The notes under the pieces are model-generated. The model worked only from the letters and a program-made list of their open reading frames with translations. It had not been told where the DNA came from and did not search any database. A stretch of 64,000 bases of DNA from Ichthyophis bannanicus (Eukaryota > Chordata > Amphibia > Gymnophiona > Ichthyophiidae): the NCBI GenBank assembly GCA_033557465.1, contig CM066032.1, forward strand, positions 1,315,791,758 through 1,315,855,757, in the 5' to 3' direction. Both the position numbers and the translations under genes were made by a program. Positions within the stretch are counted from its first letter, which is position 1. Each line of letters begins with the position of its first letter. Below, piece by piece: positions 22,290 to 34,081 of the stretch.

Positions 22290-23042
22290 ATGATGATGGC
22301 CACTTCAAAGTCCTATGTGTCAACTCTATCTAAGTTTGCTAGATCCTCGGACTCTCCCTCAACAAATTCTTCATCCATATCAGAGGGAGTTTCCACCTCC
22401 AAGAACAACCTGACAGGGCCACAGTCTCTGGTCACGAAAGCAGATTTTTTGGAGATTCTAAAGGAGCTTAAGCTCTTCTGGCAGGATTTCACTAAGGCAG
22501 TGAATGATATTCAAGCAGATCTCAAATCACTTGATGACAGGGTTACACAAACCGAGATAAATATAGGGGAGCAAATGGACTCAACGGTGGCGTTTCAGTC
22601 CAAAATTATAAAATTGGACCATCTCACAAAAGATCTTAAGGAGAGGCAAGATGAACTAGAAAATCATCAGAGACATAATAACGTCAGAGTGTTTGGGCTG
22701 GCCGAACAAAATGGAGGGCTGGAGAACACCACGGCTCTAATGCAAGAACTTTATGCCTTTTGTGTGCCGAATGCTTCTAATCCTGTCCAGCTGGAAAGAG
22801 CTCACCATAGTTACAGGGCCCGAAGAGCCTCTAATGCTCAACCTCGTGCAATTATCACCTGTTTCAGCTTCTTTGAAGATAAAGTGGCCCTAATGAGAAG
22901 TTTAAGGGGCAAAAGATCTGTGGTCTTTAAAGGTCAAGAGATTCAGATATACCAGGACCATTCTCAATATACCTTGGAGCGACGGAGAAGTTTCAAGCCC
23001 TTAACTCAGGCATTGCAGAAGCAGAAAATTCCTTACAGATGA
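22290..23042 (+). CDS. L1-like ORF1 protein (RNA-binding chaperone)
   Basis: About 250 codons, open throughout. The N-terminus is rich in serine, then a heptad-like helical stretch (ADFLEILKELKLFWQDF to DLKERQDELENHQ) fits a coiled coil. RHNNVRVFGLAEQNGG marks the RRM-like domain and ERAHHSYRARR with RAIITCFSFFEDK the C-terminal part; IQIYQDHSQYTLERRRSF is the usual end motif. It binds the element RNA as a trimer in known L1s. The start was placed at ATG 22,290, ahead of ATGGCC. The frame may have lost its last residues by a frameshift near 23,040. Confidence 0.82.
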   Translation: MMMATSKSYVSTLSKFARSSDSPSTNSSSISEGVSTSKNNLTGPQSLVTKADFLEILKELKLFWQDFTKAVNDIQADLKSLDDRVTQTEINIGEQMDSTVAFQSKIIKLDHLTKDLKERQDELENHQRHNNVRVFGLAEQNGGLENTTALMQELYAFCVPNASNPVQLERAHHSYRARRASNAQPRAIITCFSFFEDKVALMRSLRGKRSVVFKGQEIQIYQDHSQYTLERRRSFKPLTQALQKQKIPYR

Positions 23043-24445
23043 GGATTTCCCTTCACTTTAATGTTTGACTGGAATAATTGTGCTAAAAATATCTCGGATC
23101 TGTTAGCAGCAATGGAGTTTTTGGGTCTCATACAACAGGGGGAATGGCCACTATGTCAGAGAAGTACGAATGGAGAGTGGGAGATGTCTTTGCCAAAGAG
23201 ACACAAAGTTCCTAGATCTTGCAAGTCGTCAAGCTCAGATCTTGAATCAAATCTTCAGAAAGAGATGGATACGGCAGCACCTACATAAATTTGATCTGTT
23301 TGTCATTCTAGGATTGGGGCCTATGCCGGTGGTTGCTGACCTCTTCTAGTGTTGGTCAGATTTTGCCTTACCAATACTAGATGGGAGTTAGCGGCGGTTT
23401 TGTAGCAACTAGGTGACAGAGGTATTGGAGGGGGCAGAGGGGGCTGGTTTTGGATGGGACTGGGAGAGAGGGAAATTGTACGGAGGAAGTTTTCATGTAG
23501 TGTAGAGTCGAAGAAAAAAATAGGGAGGCATTTTACTGGAAAATATGTATTCAGCTTAATAAGAACATAACAAGAACATAAGATATGCCATACTGGGTCA
23601 GACCAAGGTCCATCAAGCCCAGTATTCTGTTTCCAACAGTGGCCAATCTAGGTCATATGTACCTAGCAGTTTCCCCAAGAGACACAAGTTCCACAATGCT
23701 TGTACTGGGTCAAGCATTGATACCTTCGGTCACTTCTTAATAATGGTTTATGGACCTTTCCTCCAGGAACTTGTCCAAACCTTTTTTAAAACCCAGCTAC
23801 ACTAACAGCCTTTACTACATCCTCCGGTAACAAATTCCAGAGTTTGATTACACGTTGAGTGAAAAAATATTTTCTTTTATTAGTCTTAAATAGTTTACCC
23901 TGTAGCTTCATTGCATGTCCCCTAGTCTTTCTATATTCTGATAAGGTGAACAATCGATCTACGTTTACCCGTTCCACTCCGTTCATTAATTTATAGACTT
24001 CTATCATATCTCCCCTCAGCCGTCTCTTTTCCAGGTTAAAGAGCCCTAACCTTTTTAGCCTTTCTTCATAGGAGTATCCTTCCATCCCCCTTACCATTTT
24101 GGTGGCTCTTCTCTGTACCTTTTCTAAAATCGCTATATCCTTTTTAAGATACGGCGACCAGAATTGCACACAATATTCAAGGTGCGGTCTCACCATGGAA
24201 CGATATAGAGGCATTATAATATCTTTTGTTTTATTTTCCATTCCTTTCCTTATCATACCTAGCATTCTATTTGCTCTCTTGGCCGCCGCTGCACACTGGG
24301 CCGAGGGTTTTAACATGGTATCCACCATGACGCCTAAATCTTTTTCCTGGGTGGTGGTTCCTAATGTGGAACCTTGCATCGTGTAACCATAGTTTGGGTT
24401 GTTCTTCCCTAGGTGCATAACCTTGCACTTGTCCACATTAAATTT

Positions 24446-27146
24446 ATTTAGCAAACATTTATATACCGCTGCTTCCAGCGATCAGCAGCAGTCTGATTAC
24501 ACAAGGAGAACATAAGGAGGACTGTCAATCAGTACAGTAAAATTTGGGTGTGTACAGGTTGATCAGGAGGGTAGGCACATCACACGAGGGGTTTGTTAAG
24601 TAAATGAGTACTAATTACATATATACATTATACATAAACGAGCAGGAGTACATAAATATGTTCTGGACTTAGACCCCTTAGGTTAATTCAAATTATAATG
24701 ACTCTGGAAAAGATGAGTCTTGAGGTTTTTCCTGAAGACAGTTAGGTCTTTGCAATCTCGTAACTCTGGCGGCAGATGATTCCAGAGTGTAGGTGCTGCG
24801 TATGAGAACGCTCTATTACTAGTAATGGTTTTAACAGTTCTTATATCAGCTGGAATGAGGAGGGTGTTGGAGTTGCAGGTTCTTCTGCTTCTGTTGGGTG
24901 GTTGTGAGCATATCAAGGTGGAGAGGAAGGATGGAGCAATGTTATGTAGGAGCTTGAAAGTGGTCGTGAGTGATTTGTATTTTATACGAGCCGTGATGGG
25001 GAGCCAGTGGAGCTCAATCAATACCGGGGTGATGTGATCAGCAAAGCCTTTTTTCGTGATGACCCTAGCGGCTACATTCTGCGCCATTTGCAGAATGTTC
25101 AGAGTTTTCTTTGGGAGACCCTGCAGGATGGCGTTGCAGTAGTCGAAATGTGGCATGATGAGTGCCTGGGCAATGGTCCTGAAGTCCTGAGGTTCGATAA
25201 TGCTCCTTAGCGGTTGGAGGACCCTAAGCTTGTGGAATACGGCTTTGTTTGTTTTGCGGAGGTGTTTCTCCATTTTTAGATTACTATCGAACGTTACTCC
25301 CAGATATTTTATTTCCTCCTTCGTTTGGTAAGTATTGTTACATAAGGTGATTGTTGCGGAGGGATCGAAGTTTGGCTTTCTGGAGATGTACATTACCTCT
25401 GTTTTTTTGTGGTTGATCGTCATGTTACTTTGGAGTAACCAGGCTTGCATCTCACTTAGGCATTCTTCGAGTTGGGTGTAGTTTGGGTTGTCAGTGTCGA
25501 GTTGAGTGTACAGCATAATATCATCTGCATAGACGTGGTATTTGATATTATGATGTTGGAAGATTTTGCAAAGTGGTTGCATGTAAATATTGAACAGGAG
25601 TGCTGAGAGAGCCGAACCCTGTGGTATACCCTGTGTTTGCGTGAATGCTTCTGCCTTTTCTCCGTTGAACTGGATCTGTTGCATTCTGTTTGATATGTAC
25701 GAGGAGAACCATTTTAGAGGGGTTCCTGTTATTCCAATGGATTTAAGCCTGTTTAAGAGGGTGCCATGGTGAACTGTATCGAATGCTGCAGATATGTCTA
25801 TGAATATGAGTAGAAACATTTTCTTTTTGTCTTCTAAACCCTTGAGGAGGTTGTCAAGCAGCGCAAGGAGTAGTGTTTCAACGCCGTGATATCGTCTGAA
25901 TCCATATTGTTGTTTATCCAGGGTTTCGTTCTCATCCAAATGGTCTTGCAGTTGTAGTAACACGGCCTTTTCAATGATTTTGGCCAGGAACGATATGCTC
26001 GATATTGGTCGATAGGAAGCGGGGTCTTCTCTATTGCTTGTTTTGTTTTTTAAGACAGGTCTTATGATAGACTTCTTTAGTTGTGTGGGCATGATTCCTT
26101 GTTGCAGTGATAGGTTTACTATGTGCGAGACAAGTTGAGTGATGTCCTGTTTCACTGCCTTGATCCAAGTGGCTGGGCAGGGATCTAGTGGGGAGGTGGT
26201 GGTGTTGATGCTTGTGATTATGTTAGTTATTTGTTTGTCATCAAGTTTGTGAAATGCGTTCCATATCATGTCTTGACTGTCGGTGGTTGCCATGGTTGGG
26301 TTTGGCACTGGTGGGGTTGGGCCCAGGTATTGCGTGGGAGTTGAAGCCGTGAGTTTGCTTGCATAGTGGTTTGCCAAAGTTTGAGGCTTGATTACGTTGT
26401 CAGCATGGTCAACCAGTGTTGTTTTTGTTAGAGATTTGACCAGTTCAAATAATTCGCGGGGCTTATTGATGGCTTTGTTCAGTAAATTTGTATGATGAGT
26501 TCTTTTTGCGGAGTTCATCTCTTCTTTGTATTTTGCGAGGAGGGTCAGGTATTCTGTCTTGTGTACAATGGATTTTGTTTGTCTCCACTTCCTCTCTGAT
26601 TTACGGAGTGCCCTTTTCATTCCGGTCAGTGTAGCTGTGTACCAAGGTTCCGATCGAGGTTTAGTTGAGTCTGTAGTGGTTTTCCATGTAGGGTTTGATG
26701 TTTTTTGTATACCTTCGTTCCATCTGCTGGTTAGAACCTCAAGGTCCGTACATTCCATATCTAGGTGGGAGGCAATGGAGCCTATGAGATTTTCCTTGTT
26801 GAATTTGTTGAAACTCCTCTGCGTGTGTGTTGTCCTCCTGGATTTTGCATTTTTGGGTGGGGAGGGCAGTTTTACTTTGAGATCTACTTGGTGGTGGTCT
26901 GACCATGGTACTGGAGTTATTCTGATCACGGGTTTCTCCTCGCCCGTCCGTTGGTTGGTGGGTAGGAAAACCAAGTCTAGGGTATTTCCCTTCACGTGGG
27001 TAGCGTCAGTTATGATTTGTTGGTACCCCAGTTGTTCCATGGCTTCCATGAAATTGTTTGCATGACTAGTTGGTAGTGATGCTAAGTTCAGGTCTCCCAA
27101 GATGATTTGGAATTTTCTGATCTGAGTGGTGGAGATGCTGACTGGG
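24446..27146 (-). mobile_element. L2-clade LINE, 5' truncated, nested in CR1
   Basis: The minus-strand L2 begins within its endonuclease domain and ends in a TAAATAAA tail at 24,446. The CR1 flanks meet without loss or duplication of a base. Beyond the ORF stop (24,683) a 235-bp 3' UTR contains ATATAAATG and GCTGCTGGAAGC. Both borders are sharp, and the ORF is open, so this is the youngest layer in this nest. Confidence 0.88.
24683..27114 (-). CDS. L2 ORF2 C-terminal part: partial endonuclease and intact reverse transcriptase
   Basis: About 810 L2-derived codons without a stop. The endonuclease remnant shows FQIILGDLNLASLP, TLDLVFLP and PWSDHHQVDLKVK. The reverse transcriptase has SYRPISSISFLAKIIEK, YGFRRYHGVETLLLALLDNL, FIDISAAFDTVHH, IPQGSALSALLFNIYM and an intact YADDIMLY near 25,512-25,540. 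The C-terminus has ARVITKKGFADHITPVL and LHWLPITARIKYKSL, then FRKNLKTHLFQSHY; the LHWLP motif is typical of L2. The open frame runs on upstream to 27,268, but those codons are CR1 sequence read in another phase, so no native start exists. Confidence 0.9.
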
Positions 27147-27844
27147 CATCTGCCATTTTGATGCCCAGTCTTCCAATTTATCAAGATCCTCTTGCAATTT
27201 TTCACAATCCTCTTGGGTTTTAACAACTTTAAATAGTTTTGTGTCATCTGCAAATTTGATAACCTCACTCGTTATTCCACTTTCCAGGTCATTTATGAAT
27301 ATGTCAAAAAGCAGCGGACCCAGCACAGATCCCTGGGGTACACCACTATTCACCTTTCTCCATTGGGAAAATTGGCCATTTAGCCCTACCCTCTGCTTTC
27401 TATCTTTTAACCAGTTCCCGATACACAATAGTACACTGCCTCCTATCCCATGACTCTTTAGTTTTGCCAAAAGTCTCTGATGAGGGACCTTGTCAAAGGC
27501 TTTCTGAAAGTCCAGATACACAATATCAACCGACTCACCTTTGTCCACCTGTTTATTCACTCCTTCAAAAAAACATAACAGATTAGTAAGACAAGATCTT
27601 CCTTGTCTAAAGCCATGTTGGCTGTCTCCCATTAGGTTGTGACTATCTACATGCTGAGTAATTTTATTCTTTATGATGGTTTCTACCATTTTTCCCGGTA
27701 CTGACGTCAGGCTCACTGGTCTGTAGTGGGGGATGGGAGGATGGTGGGGAGGTTTTCATAAACCTGATAACTGTGCCTTCTACGGAGACACTAGCAGTGT
27801 CACCAACATTGCGAAGTTTATATGTCTGGTTTACTTCCTGCATA

Positions 27845-27920
27845 TATAGGAATGTTTGGGGGGAGGGGGGGAGGGGGGGAGGGAGGTAGGGTGGGATGGG
27901 GGGGAGGGGGGTTCTCTCAC
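27845..27920 (+). repeat. G-rich low-complexity tract
   Basis: GGGGGAGG-type runs between the CR1 insertion and the L1 ORF2 start. Probably L1 inter-ORF sequence that has expanded. Confidence 0.6.
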
Positions 27921-28071
27921 CCTTGCAATAGACAACTGATTTGGGGAATTTGGGATAATCTTTATGATCAGCAGTGTTTGTTAGGATGGCATGCTGGCAG
28001 ATTGTGGGGAATGGGGATGGCGGCTCAGAGTATAGGGAAGATAGTAAAATGGCTTAATTTCACAATTGGGA

Positions 28072-31000
28072 ATGGTTAAGGCTATTTCATGGAATGTGCA
28101 TGGACTTAATAATCCCTGTAAACGTAGGAGGGTTCTGAACCAGTTGTGTCAGGAAAAAGCTGAGATAATCTTTCTTCAAGAAACACACTTTTCCCTGCAA
28201 GACCACTTTAATTCTGCTAGAAGTAGGTTTCCACAAATACACTTTGCCAATGTTCCCTCTAGGAGAAGAGGGGTAGCTATTTTATTTTCTTCTACCTGAC
28301 CCTTTCAACTTATAAATCAATTTACAGATCCGGAGGGTCGCTTTCTGATTTTGGTTGGCTCGAAACACAGGATCACCTTAACTTTAGCGAATGTTTATCT
28401 ACCTCCAGCTTCGGTGGGGAGTTCTTTACGAGATCTTTCTGAGGCTCTCCAGCAACTTCGTCAAGGAGAACTGCTCATAGGAATTGTGTGTGGTCTCAGC
28501 TAGGTAGATCCGGGGTTCGGGTGTTGAGGCTTCTTCCGATGAAATTACTGGAGGAATGGGTTTCACATTTTGATCTTTGTGATGTTTGGCGATATATACA
28601 TATTTCAGAAAGAGACTATACTTTTTATTCCAGCATACACAATTGTTACTCTCGCATTGACATGTGGTTCTTGTCACATCCAGGGATTTCGGGGTTGACT
28701 CGGACATCCATTGGAACCATGGGCCCATCGGATCATGCGATCATTACTATTGTGATCGGTTTAAGGAAGACAGAAACTCCACCACGCAGATGGTCCTTAC
28801 ATCAGGGACTACTGATCAAGCACAGGTTTGCCTCAGAGGTTTGGAAAGGTTGGGAGGAGTTTTTAGCCTTTAATGATACTCCTGATATATCCAGAGCTCT
28901 TTTGTGGGAGGCTGGGAAGGCGGTTCTACGGGGGCAGCTTATCTCTTTGTCAAGCACCTTTAAAAAGAAATTGGAGTCTAAACAGGAGGACCTACGTCGG
29001 GAGATTGCTGATTTGGAAAAAAAGCATAAATGAGGAGGGGTTTCTAGAGTATGGAAAGTGTTGACTAAACGTAGGGGGGAACTAACGGCTCTTGAATCCG
29101 ACCGCATTGCCTCGCTTTTCATGCAAACAAGGCAGAGATTTTATGAACAGGGGAATAAGGCAGGGAATCTGTTGATGTGGCAACTGAAGTGTCAACGTCA
29201 ACATCATAAAATAGGAGCGATTAAAACCCCTCAAGGTCAGGTTATGAATGGATCTAGGGACATAGCAACAATTTTTGCGAAGTTCTATGAGGAGTTATAT
29301 ACTAGTGGGACATCAGCAACAATGGCGGATATTCGAGATTGGTTGCAGGAAGCTTCTCTTCCACAGCTTTCACCGGAACGAAAGGAACATTTGGACCAGC
29401 CCGTTACCCTTCAGGAGGTTCTGCTAGTAATGAAGAACCTAAAATCGACAAAGGCGACGGGACCGGATTTCTTACCGGCAGAGTTGTATAAGGTGTTTCC
29501 TGATTTATTTGCCCCGATCCTGCTGACAGTTTTCAATGCGATTCTTTCCAAGAAAACTCTTCCGGCATCCTTCTACCAGGTGAATATTGTAGTGATTCCC
29601 AAAGCAGACAAAGATCCAATGCAATGCTGTAACTACCGACCGATATCTTTGTTGAATCTAGACTACAAAATTTTTACCAAGGTACTTGCAAATCGATTAG
29701 CTACTTTAATTCCGGACGTTGTCCATCCAAATCAAACGGGATTTATAAAAAATAGGTATGGTTTTGAGAATATGCAAAGGTTACTTAATGTGTTACAGGG
29801 CCTTAGATCTAAAGTAGGGCCTTATGGTATCCTCTCGCTGGACGCCGAGAAAGCTTTCGACAAATTGGAATGGCCATATCTTTTACAGGTCCTCCAGGAG
29901 TTTGGCTTTGGGGTCTCATTTCGCACGTGGATCACTGCTCTATATGCTGGCCCTAAAACTTCAGTATTAATAAATGGTTTCATCTCCCCTTCCTTTTTAT
30001 TAGGTAGGGGCAAAAGGCAAGAATGCCCGCTTTCTCCTTTGCTGTTTGCCCTCGTGATGGAGCCTTTAGTGGCTCATATTCAAGTACGAGCAGAGGAATT
30101 GGGTATCCGTCTGGGATCAGAATGGCATTCTATCTCGTTATATGCAAATGACACGCTGATCTATTTTCCTTCCAAGCCCCTTCCTATAGTGATAAGCATT
30201 TTAGATAGCTTCTTGCGAGTATCCGGATTTACAGTAAATATGCAGAAGTCAACATTACTTAATTGTTTATCCCGATCCTCGGCTGGATCTTCTTCTAACC
30301 GGGGAGAGTTCCCAGTGGTGTATCACTTCCGATACCTAGGTATTATAATACACAGGGAGGTTACAATGTTGTATAATCTGAACTATCTACCCCTCCTCAA
30401 AATGATAAGACGCAATATGGAATGTTGGGGGTGAAGGCTCGACCTCCTGGTTAGGTCAGATAAATGCTTAGAAAATGCTGGTATTACCTAAGCTGCTTTT
30501 TCTTTTCATGCAACTACCCATTTCTCTCCCTAGTGCTTTCTTTAAGAATCTCTGGCAGGCGATACTGCACTTTCTTTGGAGGGGAAAATGCCCTTTAATC
30601 AGTTGGCAGATTCTGACACTACGAAAATGGTCTGGGGGGCTAGGGTTGTCTAACGCAGAAATGTCTGCAATCATTACTGCTTTGGAGAATTAATGCCGAT
30701 GCAGAATGGGCTTCTCTGGAAAAAGATTGGATGAAACCAATTCCGTTAGAAGCAGTGCCTTTTCTCAGTGAATCCTTGGAGGTAGCAAAGGTCCGAACAC
30801 ACCTTTTCATTGGACCTTGCTGGGTGGCTTGGTGAAAGATTTGTCGGCAGCTCGGAATACATGCATCTCAGTCACCTTACATAATCTTAGGTGCTTTGGG
30901 GTTTGCCAGAAGCCTAAAAAGAGAGGTTAAGCCGGAATTTGCCTTGACAAAACATTCCTCTTTGTATGATGGATCACACCCTCTAAGAGGAAACTAGAGG

Positions 31001-31767
31001 AACGCTTTGGGTTTCTTCTTTCACAGTTCCAATTTATTCAATTATATCATTGTTTGGACACCCAGTTCTTGGAGTCGGATTTGGTAAGACGCCCTAAACG
31101 ATGGGAACAAGACCTCTTTGATTCTAGGCAACTTCCTGCTTTCATTGCAAGGCTGTATCGGAATATCGCAGAAGAATTACCCGTTCTCTCTACTTTGATG
31201 CTTCCTCAGAGGAGATGGGAGGCGACTCTGCTGGGGAAGGGGCAAGATTTCTGGCTCAAGGTATATCATTACTCGCATTCGTGTTCTATTTCGCTGGGGT
31301 TAATTCATACCCAACTGAGAATTCTGTATCGTCTTTCAATAACGCTGACAAATCTATATCACTGGAAGAGAGCTGATGATCCTCTTTGTTGGCGGTTGTG
31401 TGGCCGAAGAGACTTTGCTCACATGTGGTGGCATTATCCATGTATTCAAGGTTATTGGAAGAAGGTAGTGGACCATATAACTGGTAGTCTACAGGTAACT
31501 TTCCCCTATGATATGGAGACTTGCCTCTTGGGGGTTCTCCCTGAATTTGATGGTAGCTCCGCTCTTAGGAGTTTGGCTCAGATACTTTTACTAGCGGCCA
31601 GATCGGTCATAGCTCATTTCTGGAAGCACAGTAGAGCGCCGTCCTTTGCAGAATGGAGTTCGAAAAGCTGGGAATTGAACCGGTTGGAAAAAAACACAGC
31701 TTCAGTACGTGGACACTCCTTCCAGGGGGAGGAACTTTGGAGTTTAGTTCTTCGGGATGACAATTGA
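28072..31767 (+). pseudogene. L1-like ORF2: endonuclease, reverse transcriptase, C-terminal region
   Basis: Endonuclease: VKAISWNVHGLNNP, IIFLQETHF, RDYTFYS, YSRIDMWFLSH and GPSDHA (28,072-29,033, with shifts). Reverse transcriptase (29,058-30,434): ATGPDFLPAELYK, NYRPISLLNLDYKIF, LSLDAEKAFDKLEW, CPLSPLLFALVMEPL. The YADD motif is YAND at about 30,140-30,153 and RQGCP reads RQECP. The C-terminal region (30,475-31,767) includes LWRGKCPLISW and CWRLCGRRDFAHMWWHYPC, the cysteine/histidine motif typical of L1. Several frameshifts and the catalytic change make it inactive. Confidence 0.87.
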
Positions 31768-31964
31768 GGGGTTGATGCTCCAGATTATTTCTCCAGTAGT
31801 TATGCAAAAGAAGTCTATCTTTTTTCTCCAGCCTCTATTTTCTACGGATGTCTGGGGTTTCAGTTGAGCCAAAGTAGTGGATTTTGCTTGGTCCAGAGTT
31901 GCATTCAAATTCCTTGTTGCAGTATATTAGGTAGTTGTTGTCTGCTACTTTTTGCCTTTTGCTT

Positions 31965-32020
31965 GCTTTTTTCTTTCTTTCTTTCTTTCTCTCTTCTTCT
32001 TCTTTCTTTCTTTCTTGGAT
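31965..32020. repeat. Pyrimidine microsatellite in L1 3' UTR
   Basis: CTTT and CTT repeats near the 3' end of the L1-like element. Short (TTA)n and TTATG repeats follow at about 32,387-32,465. Confidence 0.75.
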
Positions 32021-33970
32021 GGGTCAGAGGGGTAGGAGAGGGGGTGGATAGAAGGGGAGGGGAGGTCAAAAAACTTGAGTAGGGGTTGTTGAGCCATGGA
32101 CCCCCCAAGTGTCTCATATTGCTTAGTTTCTCCATAAATCAGAGGGAGAGAAGGTTTGGGTTTTGTTTTGTTTTATGCACTAAATGATGAGGTGTAATTA
32201 CCTCTGGTATCCTATCAACTAAAGATGAGGTTGCCTTACATTGGCTAATTCTGTAAAGCTGACATTTGGTTAAATTAAGGTGTCTAGTAAGATACTGGGT
32301 GATGTGCCCGGTCTGGTTATGGGATGTTGCTTGATTAGAGAGGCACTGCATAGATGCATAATGATATGTCTTTGGATCCCTTCCCTCTTATTATTATTAT
32401 TATTATCTTGTTGGACATGCTGGGGGAAGATATATGATATGTTATGCATGTTATGTTATGTTATGTATCTCTCTGTATGTTATGGTTTGATGGATTGATT
32501 GTATACTATTTGAAACTGCTCAATAAAAATATATTACACAAAAAAATTAGGATAGATAAGATTTAACATCATAAAGTTATTGAAACTATGTACAATAAAT
32601 GTGTTACATTGTTGTTTTATAAAGTATGCATTTCCATACTGTTATGGTATTGCCTATCAGATTCCTGGTTTCAATTTTATGTTGGGTCAGTATAAGTTCC
32701 TTCAGTCATAGCTGCAAAATACTCAGTGAATAAGAATGTCTTTATTTGTTTTCTAAATGCGTAAACATAGAAACACAATGGCAGAAAAAGACCACATGGC
32801 CTATCTAGTGTGTCCTTCTCTATCAACTACTACAATAGTCCCATGCTTTTTTGAATTCAGATATTGTCCTCTTTTTTTACCACCTCCACTGGGAGACTAT
32901 TCCACGCATCTGCCACTCTTTCAGTAAAGAAATATTTCCACATATTACTTCTGAGTCTATCCCCTTTCAATCTCATCCTACGTCCCCTTGTAGTGGAGCT
33001 TGCTTTCAATTGAAAGAGGTTCTCCTCCTGTGCATTTATGCCATGGAGATATTTAAATGCCTCTATCATATCTCCTTTATCCCGCCTTTCCTCTAAAGTA
33101 TTCATATTAAGATCCTTAAGTCTGTCCTCATATACTTTATAATGAAGATCACTAACAATTTTAATAGTCACCCTCAGCACCGATTCCAACCTGTTTATAG
33201 CCTTTTGAAGGTGCGGTCTCCAGAATTGCACACAATACTCCAAATGTGGTCACAAGAAAGATTTATGTAGAGGCACTCCTTTTTTCTGCTTGCCATCCTC
33301 TCCCTATGCACCCAATCATCCTTCTAGCTTTTGCCGTCACCTTTTCTACCTGTTTAGCTACTTGGTCCTGCTCTTCTATTGTAGACAGAAGTACTTCACC
33401 CCCCTACATTGTACTGCTCCCTTGGATTTTTGAAGCACAAATGCATGACCCTGCATTTTTTAGCATTAAACTTCAGCTGCCAAATTCTAGACCATTCTTC
33501 AAACTTAGCTAGATCCCTCCTCATGTTATCTAGTCATTCCTGGGTGTCTACTCTATTGCAGATTTTTGTATCACTTACAAAGATGTTAAAAAGAATCGGA
33601 CCAAGGACAGATCCCTGGGGCACACCACTGGTATCCTCCCTCTCCTCAGAGTGAGCTCCATTTACCTGTACACTTTGTTGCCTCCCACTCAACCAATTTC
33701 TAACCCATTCAGTAACTTTCGGGTCCACTTTAGGGTGCTCAGTTTGTTGATAAGTCGCCTGTGCGGAATGGTGTCAAAGGCTTTACTGAAATCCAAGTAC
33801 ACCACATCTAAGGCTCTCCCTTGATCCAACTTCTTGGTCACCCAGTCAAAAAAATCAATCAGATTTTTCTGACAAGACCTGCCTCTGGTGAATGCATGCT
33901 GCCTCCTATCCTGTCATCCACTGGACTCCAGAAACCTCATTATTTTCTCTTTGAGCAGTGTTTCCAATAA

Positions 33971-34081
33971 CACAGGTACACTAAAAAAAATTTTTTTAAA
34001 CTGCCTCTAATGTTTTGATTGATTTTTACATTTTTTGGTGCGCTGAATCCAAATCTGGTAACCAATTTGCTCCATCACGTA
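33971..34081. repeat. Left terminal inverted repeat
   Basis: Starts CACAGGTACACTA, followed by an A/T run and ACTGCCTC. Pairs with 42,130-42,240 with moderate divergence and small indels. Confidence 0.82.

Larger units (their letters stand above)
23551..27728 (-). mobile_element. CR1 (family A) inside the L1, itself split by an L2
   Basis: The 3' part (23,551-24,445) starts at the family tail (CATACTGGGTCAGACC on the plus strand). It encodes [21 protein letters not shown] through [18 protein letters not shown]. The 5' part (27,147-27,728) encodes [18 protein letters not shown] to DWASKWQM, including [15 protein letters not shown] and FADDTKLF. Joining the two flanks exactly at 24,445/27,147 gives the [10 protein letters not shown] order seen in other copies. 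The copy is 5' truncated within the RT domain. No target duplication is evident. Confidence 0.87.
20762..32542 (+). mobile_element. L1/Tx1-like LINE, full length but decayed and interrupted
   Basis: The element starts at a G run (GGGGGGGCGCTCGTG) and ends in an A-rich tail. It is flanked by a 15-bp target duplication, AAATTTGGGATAGAT (20,747-20,761) and AAAATTAGGATAGAT (32,543-32,557), with two mismatches. A 1.5-kb 5' UTR precedes ORF1 (22,290-23,042). ORF2 begins at 28,072. A minus-strand CR1 at about 23,551-27,728 lies between the ORFs. Without it the element is about 7.6 kb. Confidence 0.88.

Noticed and set aside
24825..27065. Plus-strand frames opposite the L2 and CR1 ORFs
   Set aside because: Antisense shadows of clear reverse transcriptase coding sequence.
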